From the NCBI GenBank assembly GCA_963775875.1, contig CAVZKP010000045.1:124001-188000 (forward strand): 64,000 bases of DNA, read 5' to 3'. Shown here piece after piece: positions 38,188 to 49,440 of this stretch; positions within the stretch are counted from its first letter, which is position 1, and each line of letters opens with the position of its first letter. Both the position numbers and the translations under genes were made by a program. This DNA comes from AP-15 sp963775875 (GTDB lineage Bacteria; Pseudomonadota; Alphaproteobacteria; ATCC43930; CGMCC-115725). The notes beneath the pieces are model-generated. The model saw only the letters and a program-made list of their open reading frames with translations, had not been told where the DNA came from and searched no databases.

Positions 38188-39219
38188 TTATGCCGCCGGA
38201 CGGGGCGGGGTTTCGCGCGGGATGACGGCGATTTCGACCTTCTGCGACAGCCGCAGCGCGGTGACCGGCATCGGCTTGCCGACCCGCTCCTCGGTCATCA
38301 GCCGGTGCAATTCGTCGATATCGGCGACCGGGATGCCGTCGAATGCGACGATGATGTCGCCGCTCTGCAGCCCGGCGGCGCGCGCCGCCCCGTCTGGCGC
38401 GGTCGATTGGATGCGCACCCCGGTTTCGCGCGCCAGCTCGTGAAAGCGCACGACCCGGCGCGACAACGGCACGTTTTGCCCGGCGACGCCGATATAGCAG
38501 CGCCGGACCCGCCCGTCGCGAATCAGCCGCGCGGCGACGAACTCGACCGTGGCGGCCGAGATCGAAAAGCAGATGCCCTGGGCCATGCCGATGATCGCGG
38601 TGTTGATGCCGACGACCTCGCCCGCGGCGGTGACCAATGGCCCGCCGGAATTGCCCGGGTTCAGCGCCGCGTCGGTCTGGATCACGCTGTCGATCAGCCG
38701 GCCCGAACGGGTGCGCAGCGAGCGGCCGAGGGCGCTGACCACGCCCGCAGTGACCGTGCACTGAAAGCCGAACGGGTTGCCGATCGCGACCACCAGCTGG
38801 CCGACCCGCAGCCGCCGCGAATCGCCGAGCCGGGCAAAGGCCGGCGCCTCGCCGTCGAGCCGCAATACCGCGAGATCGGTGTCGGGGTCGTCGCCGACCA
38901 GGCTGGCCGCGAGGCTGCGGCCGTCGGGAAACGCGGCCTCGATCTTGCGCGCGCCGCTGACTACGTGGCTGTTGGTCAGCACATAGGCGTCGGGGGTGAA
39001 GACCACGCCCGAGCCGGCGCCGCCAGCGCCGTCCTTGAGCCCGCTGACCTGGAGATGCAGGACCGCCGGGCCGACCTTGTCGACAGCGCCGGTGACCGCG
39101 CGCGAATAAGCGTCGAGCAGGGCGAAGTCGTCGGCGGCGGAGATGCTGGACATGCTCGGCTGAACTTCGCCGGCGTCATCATCGCCAAGGGGATTGTTGA
39201 TCGGAGATAGAAACGACAT
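38188..39219 (-). CDS. Trypsin-like serine protease with PDZ domain (DegP/HtrA-like)
   Basis: A 343-residue S1C protease. Catalytic triad: His in TNSHVVSG, Asp in DPDTDLAVLR, Ser in NPGNSGGPLV. One C-terminal PDZ domain (about 245-330; GVRIQSTAPDGAARAAGLQS, GDIIVAFDGIPV). No signal peptide or TM is visible, so it appears cytoplasmic or exported atypically; most DegP/DegQ proteins are periplasmic. The start at MSFLSPINNP is preferred; a later Met (MSSISAAD) would remove about 23 residues. Divergent from ssb across 92 bases. Confidence 0.85.
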   Translation of the reverse strand: MSFLSPINNPLGDDDAGEVQPSMSSISAADDFALLDAYSRAVTGAVDKVGPAVLHLQVSGLKDGAGGAGSGVVFTPDAYVLTNSHVVSGARKIEAAFPDGRSLAASLVGDDPDTDLAVLRLDGEAPAFARLGDSRRLRVGQLVVAIGNPFGFQCTVTAGVVSALGRSLRTRSGRLIDSVIQTDAALNPGNSGGPLVTAAGEVVGINTAIIGMAQGICFSISAATVEFVAARLIRDGRVRRCYIGVAGQNVPLSRRVVRFHELARETGVRIQSTAPDGAARAAGLQSGDIIVAFDGIPVADIDELHRLMTEERVGKPMPVTALRLSQKVEIAVIPRETPPRPAA

Positions 39220-39311
39220 TTGTGGGTTCCCTGTGGATAAGAATAAAGTGGGAACATTGGCAGGGTTTGATAAGATGGTGGCCCCGGCGACCATTTGAAG
39301 TGGGTGACCCC

Positions 39312-39821
39312 ATGGCAGGCAGCGTCAACAAGGTGATCCTGATCGGCAACCTCGGGCGCGACCCGGAACTGCGCTCGACCCAGGATGGCACCCGCATCGC
39401 CAATCTGGCGGTCGCCACCTCGGAGAGCTGGCGCGACCGGGTGTCGGGCGAGCGCAAGGAGCGCACCGAATGGCACCGCGTGGTGATCTTCAACGAGCGG
39501 CTGGCCGAGATCGCCGAGAAATACCTGAAGAAGGGCGCCAAGGTTTATATCGAGGGTGCGCTGCAGACCCGTAAATGGACCGACCAGGGCGGCCAGGAGC
39601 GCTATTCGACCGAGATCGTCCTGCAACGCTTCCGCGGCGAGCTGACCATGCTGGACGGCGCCGGCGGGCGTGGCGGCGGCGCCGGCGGCCCGCCGATGGA
39701 CGGCGATTTCGACGACGGCTATGCCGACGCGCCCTCCGCCCAGCGCTCAGCTTCCGGCGCCGCCGGCCGCGCCCCCGCCCGAAAGCCCGTCAACGACCTC
39801 GACGACGACATCCCGTTTTGA
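39312..39821 (+). CDS. ssb: Single-stranded DNA-binding protein
   Basis: A 169-residue SSB with the OB fold (NKVILIGNLGRDPELRSTQD, TEWHRVVIFNERLAEIAEKY) and a Gly/Ala-rich linker ending in the acidic tip DLDDDIPF that recruits partner proteins. The start MAGSVNKV fits the family. Proximity to uvrA on the other strand is a common arrangement. Confidence 0.97.
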   Translation: MAGSVNKVILIGNLGRDPELRSTQDGTRIANLAVATSESWRDRVSGERKERTEWHRVVIFNERLAEIAEKYLKKGAKVYIEGALQTRKWTDQGGQERYSTEIVLQRFRGELTMLDGAGGRGGGAGGPPMDGDFDDGYADAPSAQRSASGAAGRAPARKPVNDLDDDIPF

Positions 39822-39844
39822 GGAAGAGTTATCATTCCATCGTC

Positions 39845-39925
39845 ATCACCGGGCTTGTCCCGGTGATCCACGCCTTCCCGGCCTTTCATGGATGGCCGGG
39901 TCGAGCCAGGTCGGGCCCGGCCATG
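39845..39925. repeat. Intergenic palindromic repeat, element C (double hairpin)
   Basis: First hairpin 39845-39867: ATCACCGGG and CCCGGTGAT around a short loop. Second: ATGGCCGGG and CCCGGCCAT at about 39892-39923. The spacer has GATCCACGCCTTCCC. Such CCGG-rich hairpins next to ATCCACG are dispersed in alphaproteobacterial genomes; element A at 6885 seems related. It lies between ssb and the MetE-like gene. Confidence 0.6.
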
Positions 39926-39960
39926 ACGGAAACGGGGTATTGGAGCAGAAGGAGACCGTC

Positions 39961-41085
39961 ATGCCCGATGCGAATGCACCACCGTTCCGCGCCGACCATG
40001 TCGGGAGTTTGCTGCGGCCGGCGGAGCTGCTGCGGGCGCGGGGGGAGCATCAGGCGGGGCGGATTTCGGCGGCGGAGTTGAGGCGGGTCGAGGATGCGGC
40101 GATCCGCGATGTCGTGCGGATGCAGCGGGAGATCGGGCTCCAGGGCGTCACCGATGGGGAGTTCCGGCGCGGCTCGTGGCATATGGATTTTCTTTACCGG
40201 ATCGGCGGGGTCGGCAAGGCCGAGCAGGTTCTGAACATCCGGTTCCGCAACGAGGGCGGCACCGTCGAGTTCAACCCGGCGGCACACCGGGTCGGCGGCA
40301 AGCTGCGGCTCGATGAAACGATATTCGGCGAGGATTTCGCCTATCTAAAATCGGTGGCGCCGGCGGGCACGACGGCCAAGCTGACGATCCCGTCGCCGTC
40401 GATGCTGCATTACCGCGGCGGGCGGGCGGCGATCGACGCCACAGTCTATCCCGACATGGAGGAATTCTGGCACGACCTCGCGGCGGTCTACGCGCAGGAG
40501 ATCAAGGCGTTGCACGGGCTCGGCTGCACCTATCTGCAGCTCGACGATACCAGCCTCGCCTATCTGAACGACCCGGCCCAGCGCGCCTATGTCGACTCGA
40601 TCGGCGGCGATGGCGGCACGCAGCATTTGACCAATATCAAGGTGATCAATGCGGCACTCGCCGGCCGGCCGGCCGGCATGAAGGTATGCACCCATATGTG
40701 CCGCGGCAATTTCCGCTCGTCGTGGATGGCCGAGGGTGGCTACGGCCATGTCGCCGAGGCGCTCTTTGGCGAGCTCGCGGTCGACGGCTTCTTTCTCGAA
40801 TACGACGATTTGCGCTCGGGCGGGTTCGAGCCGCTGCGCTTTGTGCCGAGAGGAAACCAACGGGTGGTGTTGGGGCTGGTGACCAGCAAGCGCGCGCCGC
40901 TCGAAAGCAAGGACGAGTTGAAGCGCCGGATCGACGAGGCGGCGAAATACCTGCCATTGGAACAGCTCTGCCTCAGCCCGCAATGCGGCTTTTCCTCGAC
41001 CGTCGACGGCAACGCGCTGACCATCGACGAACAATTCGCCAAATTGCGCCTGGTCGTCGAAACCGCCCGCGAGGTGTGGGGCTGA
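39961..41085 (+). CDS. MetE C-terminal-like methyltransferase (YxjG/UROD-fold)
   Basis: A 374-residue protein matching the catalytic domain of cobalamin-independent methionine synthase but lacking the N-terminal half. RADHVGSLLRP starts the barrel, GVTDGEFRRGSWH follows, and the zinc ligands are seen as CTHMCRGNF and LSPQCGFSS. Family members such as YxjG/YxjH transfer methyl groups to homocysteine or act on other methyl donors; the acceptor here is uncertain. It follows a palindromic repeat and probably has its own promoter. Confidence 0.85.
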   Translation: MPDANAPPFRADHVGSLLRPAELLRARGEHQAGRISAAELRRVEDAAIRDVVRMQREIGLQGVTDGEFRRGSWHMDFLYRIGGVGKAEQVLNIRFRNEGGTVEFNPAAHRVGGKLRLDETIFGEDFAYLKSVAPAGTTAKLTIPSPSMLHYRGGRAAIDATVYPDMEEFWHDLAAVYAQEIKALHGLGCTYLQLDDTSLAYLNDPAQRAYVDSIGGDGGTQHLTNIKVINAALAGRPAGMKVCTHMCRGNFRSSWMAEGGYGHVAEALFGELAVDGFFLEYDDLRSGGFEPLRFVPRGNQRVVLGLVTSKRAPLESKDELKRRIDEAAKYLPLEQLCLSPQCGFSSTVDGNALTIDEQFAKLRLVVETAREVWG

Positions 41086-41155
41086 GACCGGATTTCCCAT
41101 CTTTGGTTTGCCGACACGACCCTGATAGGTACGCCCGGGCAAGGGAGGGAGCCGG

Positions 41156-41752
41156 ATGTCGGAGCGGAAAGGCCAGCGGACAAGAGCCAGGAAATCGCAT
41201 CTTGCCGTAATGCTCGGATCGCTCGCGGCCGGCAGTGCGGCAACCGTCACCGCGCTCGATTCGTGGGACAAGGTTCTGGTGGATCTGGGCTTCAAGAAGA
41301 GCGAGGCGGTGGTGCTGGCGGAGCAGGGCGAGCAGGGCGATCTGCTTCGGCAGATGATGCGGATGATCGATCGACGCGTCTTCTGGACAGCGCGGTATAG
41401 CGGCGATGTAACGGACGGCTTTCCGCAGGCGGATCAGGACGAAGCGTGGAAACAATATAACGAAAGTATCATTGCTTGGAATGAAAACTATATGTTGAAT
41501 ACCGTTCTGACGCAGAAATATTTTAGCGCCGAAAGCAAAAAACAGCTGGTCGACCTCAACTGGCTATTGCATCTGGTGAACACGTGCTTAAATAAGATAC
41601 ATTATCGCGATCTGTACCAGAAGACGGACCCTGCCTGCCATTTTAATAAAGAGAACGGCGGCAGCCATCAGGATAATATCCGGGTTCTGAACGATGCCCT
41701 GAAGCAAGTGAATACAGAGGTTGGCGCGCTCGTCGTTTCGCTGTCGAACTAG
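41156..41752 (+). CDS. Orphan hypothetical protein, AT-rich gene
   Basis: A 198-residue protein, MSERKGQRTRARKSHLAVML at the start, then a weakly hydrophobic stretch and a largely helical, polar body (DEAWKQYNESIIAWNENYML). GGGAGGG precedes the ATG. The DNA from about 41450 to 41660 is much richer in A and T than its neighbours and uses codons such as AAT, ATA and TTA that are rare around it, which suggests recent acquisition. I recognise no family. Confidence 0.65.
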   Translation: MSERKGQRTRARKSHLAVMLGSLAAGSAATVTALDSWDKVLVDLGFKKSEAVVLAEQGEQGDLLRQMMRMIDRRVFWTARYSGDVTDGFPQADQDEAWKQYNESIIAWNENYMLNTVLTQKYFSAESKKQLVDLNWLLHLVNTCLNKIHYRDLYQKTDPACHFNKENGGSHQDNIRVLNDALKQVNTEVGALVVSLSN

Positions 41753-41941
41753 GGCGAAATAATCGAGCAACGGAGCGGCGGTCGCCTGGACAACCCCAGG
41801 CCGCACGATTTGCGAGTGGCGCTTTGTCGCCGGAATTACGCGCGGGTATGGGCCATCCCGCGTCCCGCGCCGATCCATCAAGACGTCGCTGCGTCGCTTC
41901 AAGCTTTGACAAACCGAGCGCGCCTGGGTAGCTCCTTGACC

Positions 41942-42928
41942 ATGGAACGGGCGCGGGCACAGGGCGTCTTGGCCCTACCGGCGGCGGCGCAGCGGCCCGA
42001 TCGCGCGGCCTATGCGGCGATCCTGGCTTTGGGCGTCCTCTTGTTCTGGCTGTCGAGAAGCCATCCGACACTGATGCCGGTCTGGGCGCCGTGGGACTTC
42101 TCGCCGCTCGAATATCTTGCGACGGCTTTCGTGCTGCTGTGGTTCTGTCGCGGTCTCGCCTCGGCGCCGCCGGCGGAGCGGCCCGCGGTCTGGCGCCGTG
42201 CGGCGTTTCTGGCGGGGGTTGGCGTGATCTATGCGGTGCTGCAGACGCGGTTTGAATACTGGTCGCAGCATATGTTTTTTCTGAACCGCATCCAGCATGT
42301 CGCAATGCACCATCTGGGGCCGTTCCTGATCGGACTGGGCGCCGCAGGAGGAACGATCAAGCGCGGCATGCCCCCGCGGCTGCGCCTGGCGATCGAAAGC
42401 CCGGCGGTCGCCAGCATCCTTCGCGTCTTGCAGCAGCCGATGGTAGCGGCGTTTCTGTTTGTCGGGCTGTTCTATTTCTGGCTGATCCCGCTGGTGCATT
42501 TCCGGGCGATGATCGATGCGCGGCTCTATGCGGTGATGAACTGGAGCATGGTGCTCGACGGCATTCTGTTCTGGTCGCTGGTGCTCGACCCGCGGCCGAA
42601 GCCGCCGGCGCGGGTCTCTTACGGCGCCCGCGTGGCGCTGGCGCTCGGCGTTATGTTCCCGCAGATCGTGCTGGGTGCGGTGATCACCTTTTCGCAGAGC
42701 GACCTCTATCCGTATTACGATTTGTGCGGGCGGCTGTTTCCCTCGATCAGCGCGCTGAACGATCAGCATATCGGCGGCATCGTGATCTGGATCCCACCGG
42801 CGATGATGAGTGCGATCGCCGTGCTGCTGGTAATCAACGCATTCCGGCTGGATGAGGAAGCAACAAGCACGACCGATGGCGATGGTGCGGCGCTCGCGGC
42901 GCGGGCAAAAAGCTGGACAGGGCGCTAG
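41942..42928 (+). CDS. ctaG: Cytochrome c oxidase assembly factor, Caa3-type CtaG
   Basis: A 328-residue membrane protein with about seven TM segments and the family hallmarks: NRIQHVAMHHLGPFLIG with conserved His, PLVHFRAMIDARLYAVMNWS, and the late segment NDQHIGGIVIWIPPAMMS. It assists copper insertion into haem-copper oxidases. The next genes encode a PCu(A)C chaperone (4 bases away) and Sco (convergent), so this is a copper-delivery cluster. The 189 bases upstream hold no gene I recognise. Confidence 0.88.
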   Translation: MERARAQGVLALPAAAQRPDRAAYAAILALGVLLFWLSRSHPTLMPVWAPWDFSPLEYLATAFVLLWFCRGLASAPPAERPAVWRRAAFLAGVGVIYAVLQTRFEYWSQHMFFLNRIQHVAMHHLGPFLIGLGAAGGTIKRGMPPRLRLAIESPAVASILRVLQQPMVAAFLFVGLFYFWLIPLVHFRAMIDARLYAVMNWSMVLDGILFWSLVLDPRPKPPARVSYGARVALALGVMFPQIVLGAVITFSQSDLYPYYDLCGRLFPSISALNDQHIGGIVIWIPPAMMSAIAVLLVINAFRLDEEATSTTDGDGAALAARAKSWTGR

Positions 42929-42932
42929 GCTG

Positions 42933-43376
42933 GTGCGCGGGAAGCTGTTGCTTCTGGGCGCGCTGTGCGGCGGGTTCGCTGCCGGCGCGACGGTGTGGGC
43001 GGGCGAAACCGGGCTGGCGCTGAGCGATCCGTGGTTCCGCCTGGTGATGCCGTCACTGCCGGCGGCCGGGTATTTCACCCTGTCGAATACGGGCGCCACG
43101 GCGCAGACCGTGATCGGCGCCGCTTCACCGGCTTGCGGCATGCTTATGCTGCATCGGAGTGTCGAGCAGGGCGGACAGGATCGGATGGTGGAGGTCGCAA
43201 GCGTCCCGGTCCCGGCGCAGGGCAAGGTCAGCTTTGCGCCCGGTGGCTATCATCTGATGTGCATGTCGCCTGCGGCGGCGATGCGGCCCGGGCGATCGGT
43301 GCCGGTGACGTTGCGCTTTGCCGGTGGCGGGTCGCTGACCGCGAGCTTCCCGGTGCGCAACGCGACCGGCAAATAG
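42933..43376 (+). CDS. pccA: Periplasmic copper chaperone PCu(A)C
   Basis: A 147-residue exported protein (signal VRGKLLLLGALCGGFAAGAT) with the exact copper motif H-x10-M-x21-H-x-M: His in MLHRSVEQ, Met in DRMVEV, then YHLMCM. It feeds Cu(I) to the CuA or CuB site of cytochrome oxidases, with Sco. The GTG start 4 bases after ctaG is inferred; an upstream in-frame ATG inside ctaG is less likely. Confidence 0.9.
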   Translation: MRGKLLLLGALCGGFAAGATVWAGETGLALSDPWFRLVMPSLPAAGYFTLSNTGATAQTVIGAASPACGMLMLHRSVEQGGQDRMVEVASVPVPAQGKVSFAPGGYHLMCMSPAAAMRPGRSVPVTLRFAGGGSLTASFPVRNATGK

Positions 43377-43384
43377 GCCGCAGA

Positions 43385-44101
43385 TCATAACAGCTGCAGC
43401 ACCCGGGCAAGCAGGTTGGGCGGACGGGCCTGGTCGGCGAGGCGCTTCAGATCCGCCGCCGTCCCGGCAATATCAGGCGTCGTCGAGGCGAGCGAGGCAA
43501 TGATCAGGCGCGCCGCGCCCGAGCCGTCGAAGACATAGATTGCCGAGCTGTGGGTGACTTCGTAGGGATGATCCTCGGTCGCTGGCGTTACCGAATAGAC
43601 GACACGATAGCGCCGCGCCAATGCCGCGAGCTGATCCGGCGTACCGCGCAGCCCGTCGATCTGCGGCGCGAAATTCTTGACGTAGGCGGCGAGCACGGCG
43701 GGCGTATCGCGGTTCGGATCGACGGTAACGAACAGGACGCGGATATGCTGCGCCTGCGGACCGAGGCGGGTCAGAATCTCGGCAATGTTCGACAAGGTGG
43801 TGGGGCACGCATCCGGGCAGAAGGTGTAGCCGAAATAGAGCAATACGATCCGCCTGCGATAATCGGCCTCAGTCACCTCCTTGCCGTCGGAGGCTCGAAT
43901 CATCGTCAAGGAGAGCGCTGGCAGGCTGCCCGACACATCAATCGAATGCCATTTCGGGCTGTCGCCGCAGCCCGCGAGAAGGACAAGGCAGAGCCCGGCG
44001 ACGACCCGCCACAGCGCGCGTCGCCGCGTTTCCGGACATGCTCGGCGACCCACCGCAGCGGGCGTTTCAGCGGATGGCGAACAGCTGGTGGACTTCGGCA
44101 T
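43385..44101 (-). CDS. Sco1/SenC copper chaperone lipoprotein
   Basis: Thioredoxin-fold protein for CuA assembly. Lipobox VLLAGCGD near residue 49, copper-binding CxxxC in TFCPDACPTT, and the third ligand His in EVTHSSAIYVFD. The start is uncertain: ATG at 44101 overlaps the preceding small gene, while a GTG near 44052 would start just before the signal sequence. It is convergent with pccA (8-base gap). Confidence 0.9.
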   Translation of the reverse strand: MPKSTSCSPSAETPAAVGRRACPETRRRALWRVVAGLCLVLLAGCGDSPKWHSIDVSGSLPALSLTMIRASDGKEVTEADYRRRIVLLYFGYTFCPDACPTTLSNIAEILTRLGPQAQHIRVLFVTVDPNRDTPAVLAAYVKNFAPQIDGLRGTPDQLAALARRYRVVYSVTPATEDHPYEVTHSSAIYVFDGSGAARLIIASLASTTPDIAGTAADLKRLADQARPPNLLARVLQLL

Positions 44102-44279
44102 AGTGCAGCAGGAGGACAACGCTGACCGCCGTAACCAGCACCAATGCGGCGATGCCGCTGAGCATCGCGGCGAGCATCCTATTCCGTTGCCGCAGCCGGT
44201 CACGCGGCCGTGCTTCCTGGTGGTGTCGCAGGACAGCCCTCGCGCCCGCCGTCAAGTTTGGTTCCGCGGCCACCGCCAC
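44067..44279 (-). CDS. Small single-TM protein upstream of Sco
   Basis: A 70-residue frame from a GTG: polar, basic N-terminal half, then one strong TM segment (MLSGIAALVLVTAVSVVLLL). It overlaps the Sco start if the latter is at 44101. Small TM proteins are common in oxidase-assembly operons, but I do not recognise this one. The GTG start lacks a clear ribosome site. Confidence 0.4.
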   Translation of the reverse strand: MAVAAEPNLTAGARAVLRHHQEARPRDRLRQRNRMLAAMLSGIAALVLVTAVSVVLLLHYAEVHQLFAIR

Positions 44280-44464
44280 TGCCTCCTACCCGCAGATCGA
44301 CAAAGAACAACAAACCGCGCCATCGAGCCGCCGTGCAGCGGCGAATTCAAATTAAACCGGTGTAACATTAAGTCTCTGTTGCGGCCGGCAACGGAGACGG
44401 GTAGACCATGGACTGCAATGAAGCCGATGGTTTCGTGGTTTGCCGCCGGGCGGGGAGGGACGGA

Positions 44465-44713
44465 ATGTTGCACTGGTTATGGGTTATCATCATCGGGTTT
44501 CTGGCCGGGGCGATCGCCAAGTTTTTTGTGCACGGGCCGGGCGGGATCATCGTCACCACCTTGCTCGGCATCGTCGGCGCGATCTTTGCGTCCTGGCTAG
44601 GGCAGCGCATCGGCTGGTACGCGCCGGGCCACAATGCCGGGTTTATCGGCGCGATCGTCGGCGCGGTGCTGATCCTGGTGATTTACCGGGCGATCGTCGG
44701 CGGCCCAGGCTGA
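44465..44713 (+). CDS. GlsB/YeaQ/YmgE family small membrane protein
   Basis: An 82-residue protein with three hydrophobic segments: IIIGFLAGAIAKFF, GIIVTTLLGIVGAIFASWLG, and FIGAIVGAVLILVIYRAIV. The Gly-rich GGIIVTTLLGIVGA block is typical of the transglycosylase-associated/GlsB family linked to envelope stress. GGGAGGG precedes ATG. The 180 bases to gyrA should hold the gyrA promoter; I cannot assign it. Confidence 0.85.
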   Translation: MLHWLWVIIIGFLAGAIAKFFVHGPGGIIVTTLLGIVGAIFASWLGQRIGWYAPGHNAGFIGAIVGAVLILVIYRAIVGGPG

Positions 44714-44893
44714 CCGGCGGCAGCGGCGCCCTGGCCGGGCTGGGCGGCGCTGCCCAACCGTGCTCTAAGCGTTTGTTCGCGCCGCGAAATGCGGTAATCT
44801 GCCGGTGGCTACCCATATAACCAAAGTGCGGCGAGCTCCCGCGAGGCTTGGCCGCGATTTCAATTTCAGCCACCACCATCCAAACGAGCGCCC

Positions 44894-47722
<2,829 letters not shown>

Positions 47723-47726
<4 letters not shown>

Positions 47727-48265
47727 TTGAGCCGCGCGTCGGGGTCTATCCCGGCACCTTCGACCCGATCACCAACGGCCACTCCGACATCATCCGCCGG
47801 GCGGCCCGTCTGGTCGACCGGCTGGTCATCGGCGTCGCCCGCAACGACGGCAAGGGACCGCTGTTCCCGACCGACGAGCGGGTCGAGATCGTGCGCGACG
47901 AGGTCGCCCATCTCGAAAACGGCGATGCCGAGCGCATCGAGGTGCGCGCCTTCGACACCCTGTTGATGCATTTCGCCCAATCGGTCGGCGCCGGAACCAT
48001 CATCCGCGGGCTGCGCGCCGTGTCTGATTTCGAGTACGAGTTTCAGATGGCGGGCATGAATGCCCGTCTCGACCCGCAGGTCGAGACCGTCTTCCTGATG
48101 GCCTCCGACCGCTTTCAATTCATCTCATCGCGTTTCGTCAAGGAGATCGGCGCGCTCGGCGGCGACGTCTCGCATTTCGTCAGCCCGCGCGTAGCGCTGC
48201 GCCTCGCCGAGCGGTTCGCCATCGGCCGCGGCAAACCCGCCCGCCGCGCCGTCGGGGCTGATTAG
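47723..48265 (+). CDS. coaD: Phosphopantetheine adenylyltransferase
   Basis: A 180-residue nucleotidyltransferase, fourth step of CoA synthesis. YPGTFDPITNGH carries the TxGH motif; RGLRAVSDFEYE and FISSRFVKEI are the other conserved blocks. Coupled to gyrA by an ATGA overlap, an order common in alphaproteobacteria. Confidence 0.96.
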
Positions 48266-48330
48266 GCCGGAACAAACGCCGCCGAAGGCAAGCGCGCGGC
48301 CGCCGCGACAAATCGTAACGGAGCAGGGTC

Positions 48331-49185
48331 ATGGATTTGGGCGTCTCGATGTTTCACACCGATTATTCGATGCCGGCGGTGCAATTGGCGCCGGCGCTCG
48401 AACAGCGCGGCTTCGAGTTGATGTGGGCGCCCGAGCATTCGCACATCCCGGTGCCGCGGCGAACCCCGTTTCCCGGCGGCGGCGAGGTGCCCAAGCCCTA
48501 TTACGATGTCATGGATCCGTTCGTCGTGCTCGGTGCAGCGGCGGCGGTCACCACAAGGCTGAAGCTCGGAACCGGGGTGTGCCTGGTCATCCAGCGCGAC
48601 CCGATCCAGACCGCGAAACTGGTCGCCTCGCTCGACCAGATTTCGGGTGGGCGATTTCTGTTCGGGGTCGGTGGCGGCTGGAACGCCGAGGAGATCGAGG
48701 ATCACGGTACCGTTTTCAAGACCCGCTTCAAGCTGATGCGTGAGCGCATCGAAGCAATGAAGGCGATCTGGACCGAGTCCAAGCCCGAATACCACGGCGA
48801 GTTTGTCGATTTCGGGCCGATGATGACCTGGCCGAAACCGGTGCAGAAGCCTCATCCGCCGATCATCGTCGGCGGCGCCTTCCCACACGCAGCCCGGCGC
48901 GCGGTCCGCTATGGCGATGGGTGGGTGCCGATCGCCGGTCGTGCACCCCATGGTGACGTCAATGATTTTCTGCCGAAGTTCAAGGAGATGGCCGTCGAAG
49001 CCGGGCGCGCCCCCAATTCGCTGCCGATCACCTTGTTCGGCGCCACCGAGGACGCTGATCTGCTGAAGCGCTACCGAGACATCGGGGTGGCCCGAATCGT
49101 CGTTGCCCTGCCGCCCGAGCCGGCCGACAAGACCTTGCCGAGGCTCGATCGCTGGGCCGATTTTATCCGCCAGGTCAACGTCTGA
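48331..49185 (+). CDS. LLM-class (luciferase-like) flavin/F420-dependent oxidoreductase
   Basis: A 284-residue TIM-barrel monooxygenase-type protein. Conserved stretches are WAPEHSHIPVP, LGTGVCLVIQRDPIQTAKLV, GGRFLFGVGGGWNAEEIEDH and PIIVGGAFPHAARRAVRYGD. Substrate and cofactor (FMN or F420) cannot be settled from sequence. It stands alone, followed by a hairpin and two tRNA genes on the opposite strand. Confidence 0.85.
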   Translation: MDLGVSMFHTDYSMPAVQLAPALEQRGFELMWAPEHSHIPVPRRTPFPGGGEVPKPYYDVMDPFVVLGAAAAVTTRLKLGTGVCLVIQRDPIQTAKLVASLDQISGGRFLFGVGGGWNAEEIEDHGTVFKTRFKLMRERIEAMKAIWTESKPEYHGEFVDFGPMMTWPKPVQKPHPPIIVGGAFPHAARRAVRYGDGWVPIAGRAPHGDVNDFLPKFKEMAVEAGRAPNSLPITLFGATEDADLLKRYRDIGVARIVVALPPEPADKTLPRLDRWADFIRQVNV

Positions 49186-49215
49186 GCGGGGCGCGGCTCG
49201 CTGTTCGGGCGCCGA

Positions 49216-49250
49216 AAAGGGGGTTGGGCCGCTTTGGCTCAACCCCCTTT
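49216..49250. terminator. Bidirectional stem-loop between the LLM gene and tRNA-Asn
   Basis: AAAGGGGGTTG (49216-49226) and CAACCCCCTTT (49240-49250) form a perfect 11-bp stem with a 13-base loop. Read leftward the stem ends in TTTT, suiting termination after the tRNAs; read rightward it follows the LLM gene. Confidence 0.7.
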
Positions 49251-49256
49251 CGCGAT

Positions 49257-49332
49257 TGGCTCCCCGGGCCGGACTCGAACCAGCGACAAGGCGGTTAACA
49301 GCCGCCTGCTCTACCAACTGAGCTACCGGGGA
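49257..49332 (-). tRNA. tRNA-Asn (GTT)
   Basis: Minus strand: acceptor TCCCCGG pairs with CCGGGGA, discriminator G and encoded CCA. The D-arm AGCTCAGTTGGTAGAGC, anticodon loop CTGTTAA with anticodon GTT, and T-loop GGTTCGAGTCC are all present. 76 nucleotides. Confidence 0.97.
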
Positions 49333-49337
49333 TCAGA

Positions 49338-49357
49338 GCACCCGAACGTTCGGGTGC
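49338..49357. repeat. Perfect 20-base palindrome between two tRNA genes
   Basis: GCACCCGAACGTTCGGGTGC is fully self-complementary. It lies in the 34-base spacer between tRNA-Cys and tRNA-Asn and could be an RNA processing hairpin. Confidence 0.6.
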
Positions 49358-49366
49358 GGTCCGCCC

Positions 49367-49440
49367 TGGAGGCCGGAAGCGGAATCGAACCGCTGTGCGA
49401 GGATTTGCAGTCCTCTGCATAACCACTCTGCCATCCGGCC
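49367..49440 (-). tRNA. tRNA-Cys (GCA)
   Basis: Minus strand: acceptor GGCCGGA pairs with TCCGGCC, discriminator T and encoded CCA. The anticodon loop CTGCAAA gives anticodon GCA. The T-loop is GGTTCGATTCC. 74 nucleotides, same orientation as tRNA-Asn, probably co-transcribed. Confidence 0.97.

Noticed and set aside
39229..39275. GTTCCC...GGGAAC sequence between the protease and ssb as a LexA box
   Set aside because: The spacing does not fit GTTC-N7-GTTC or GAAC-N7-GTTC of alphaproteobacterial LexA sites.
44776..44803. TTGTTC-N16-TAATCT as the gyrA promoter
   Set aside because: Weak agreement with sigma-70 elements and no supporting context; not strong enough to annotate.
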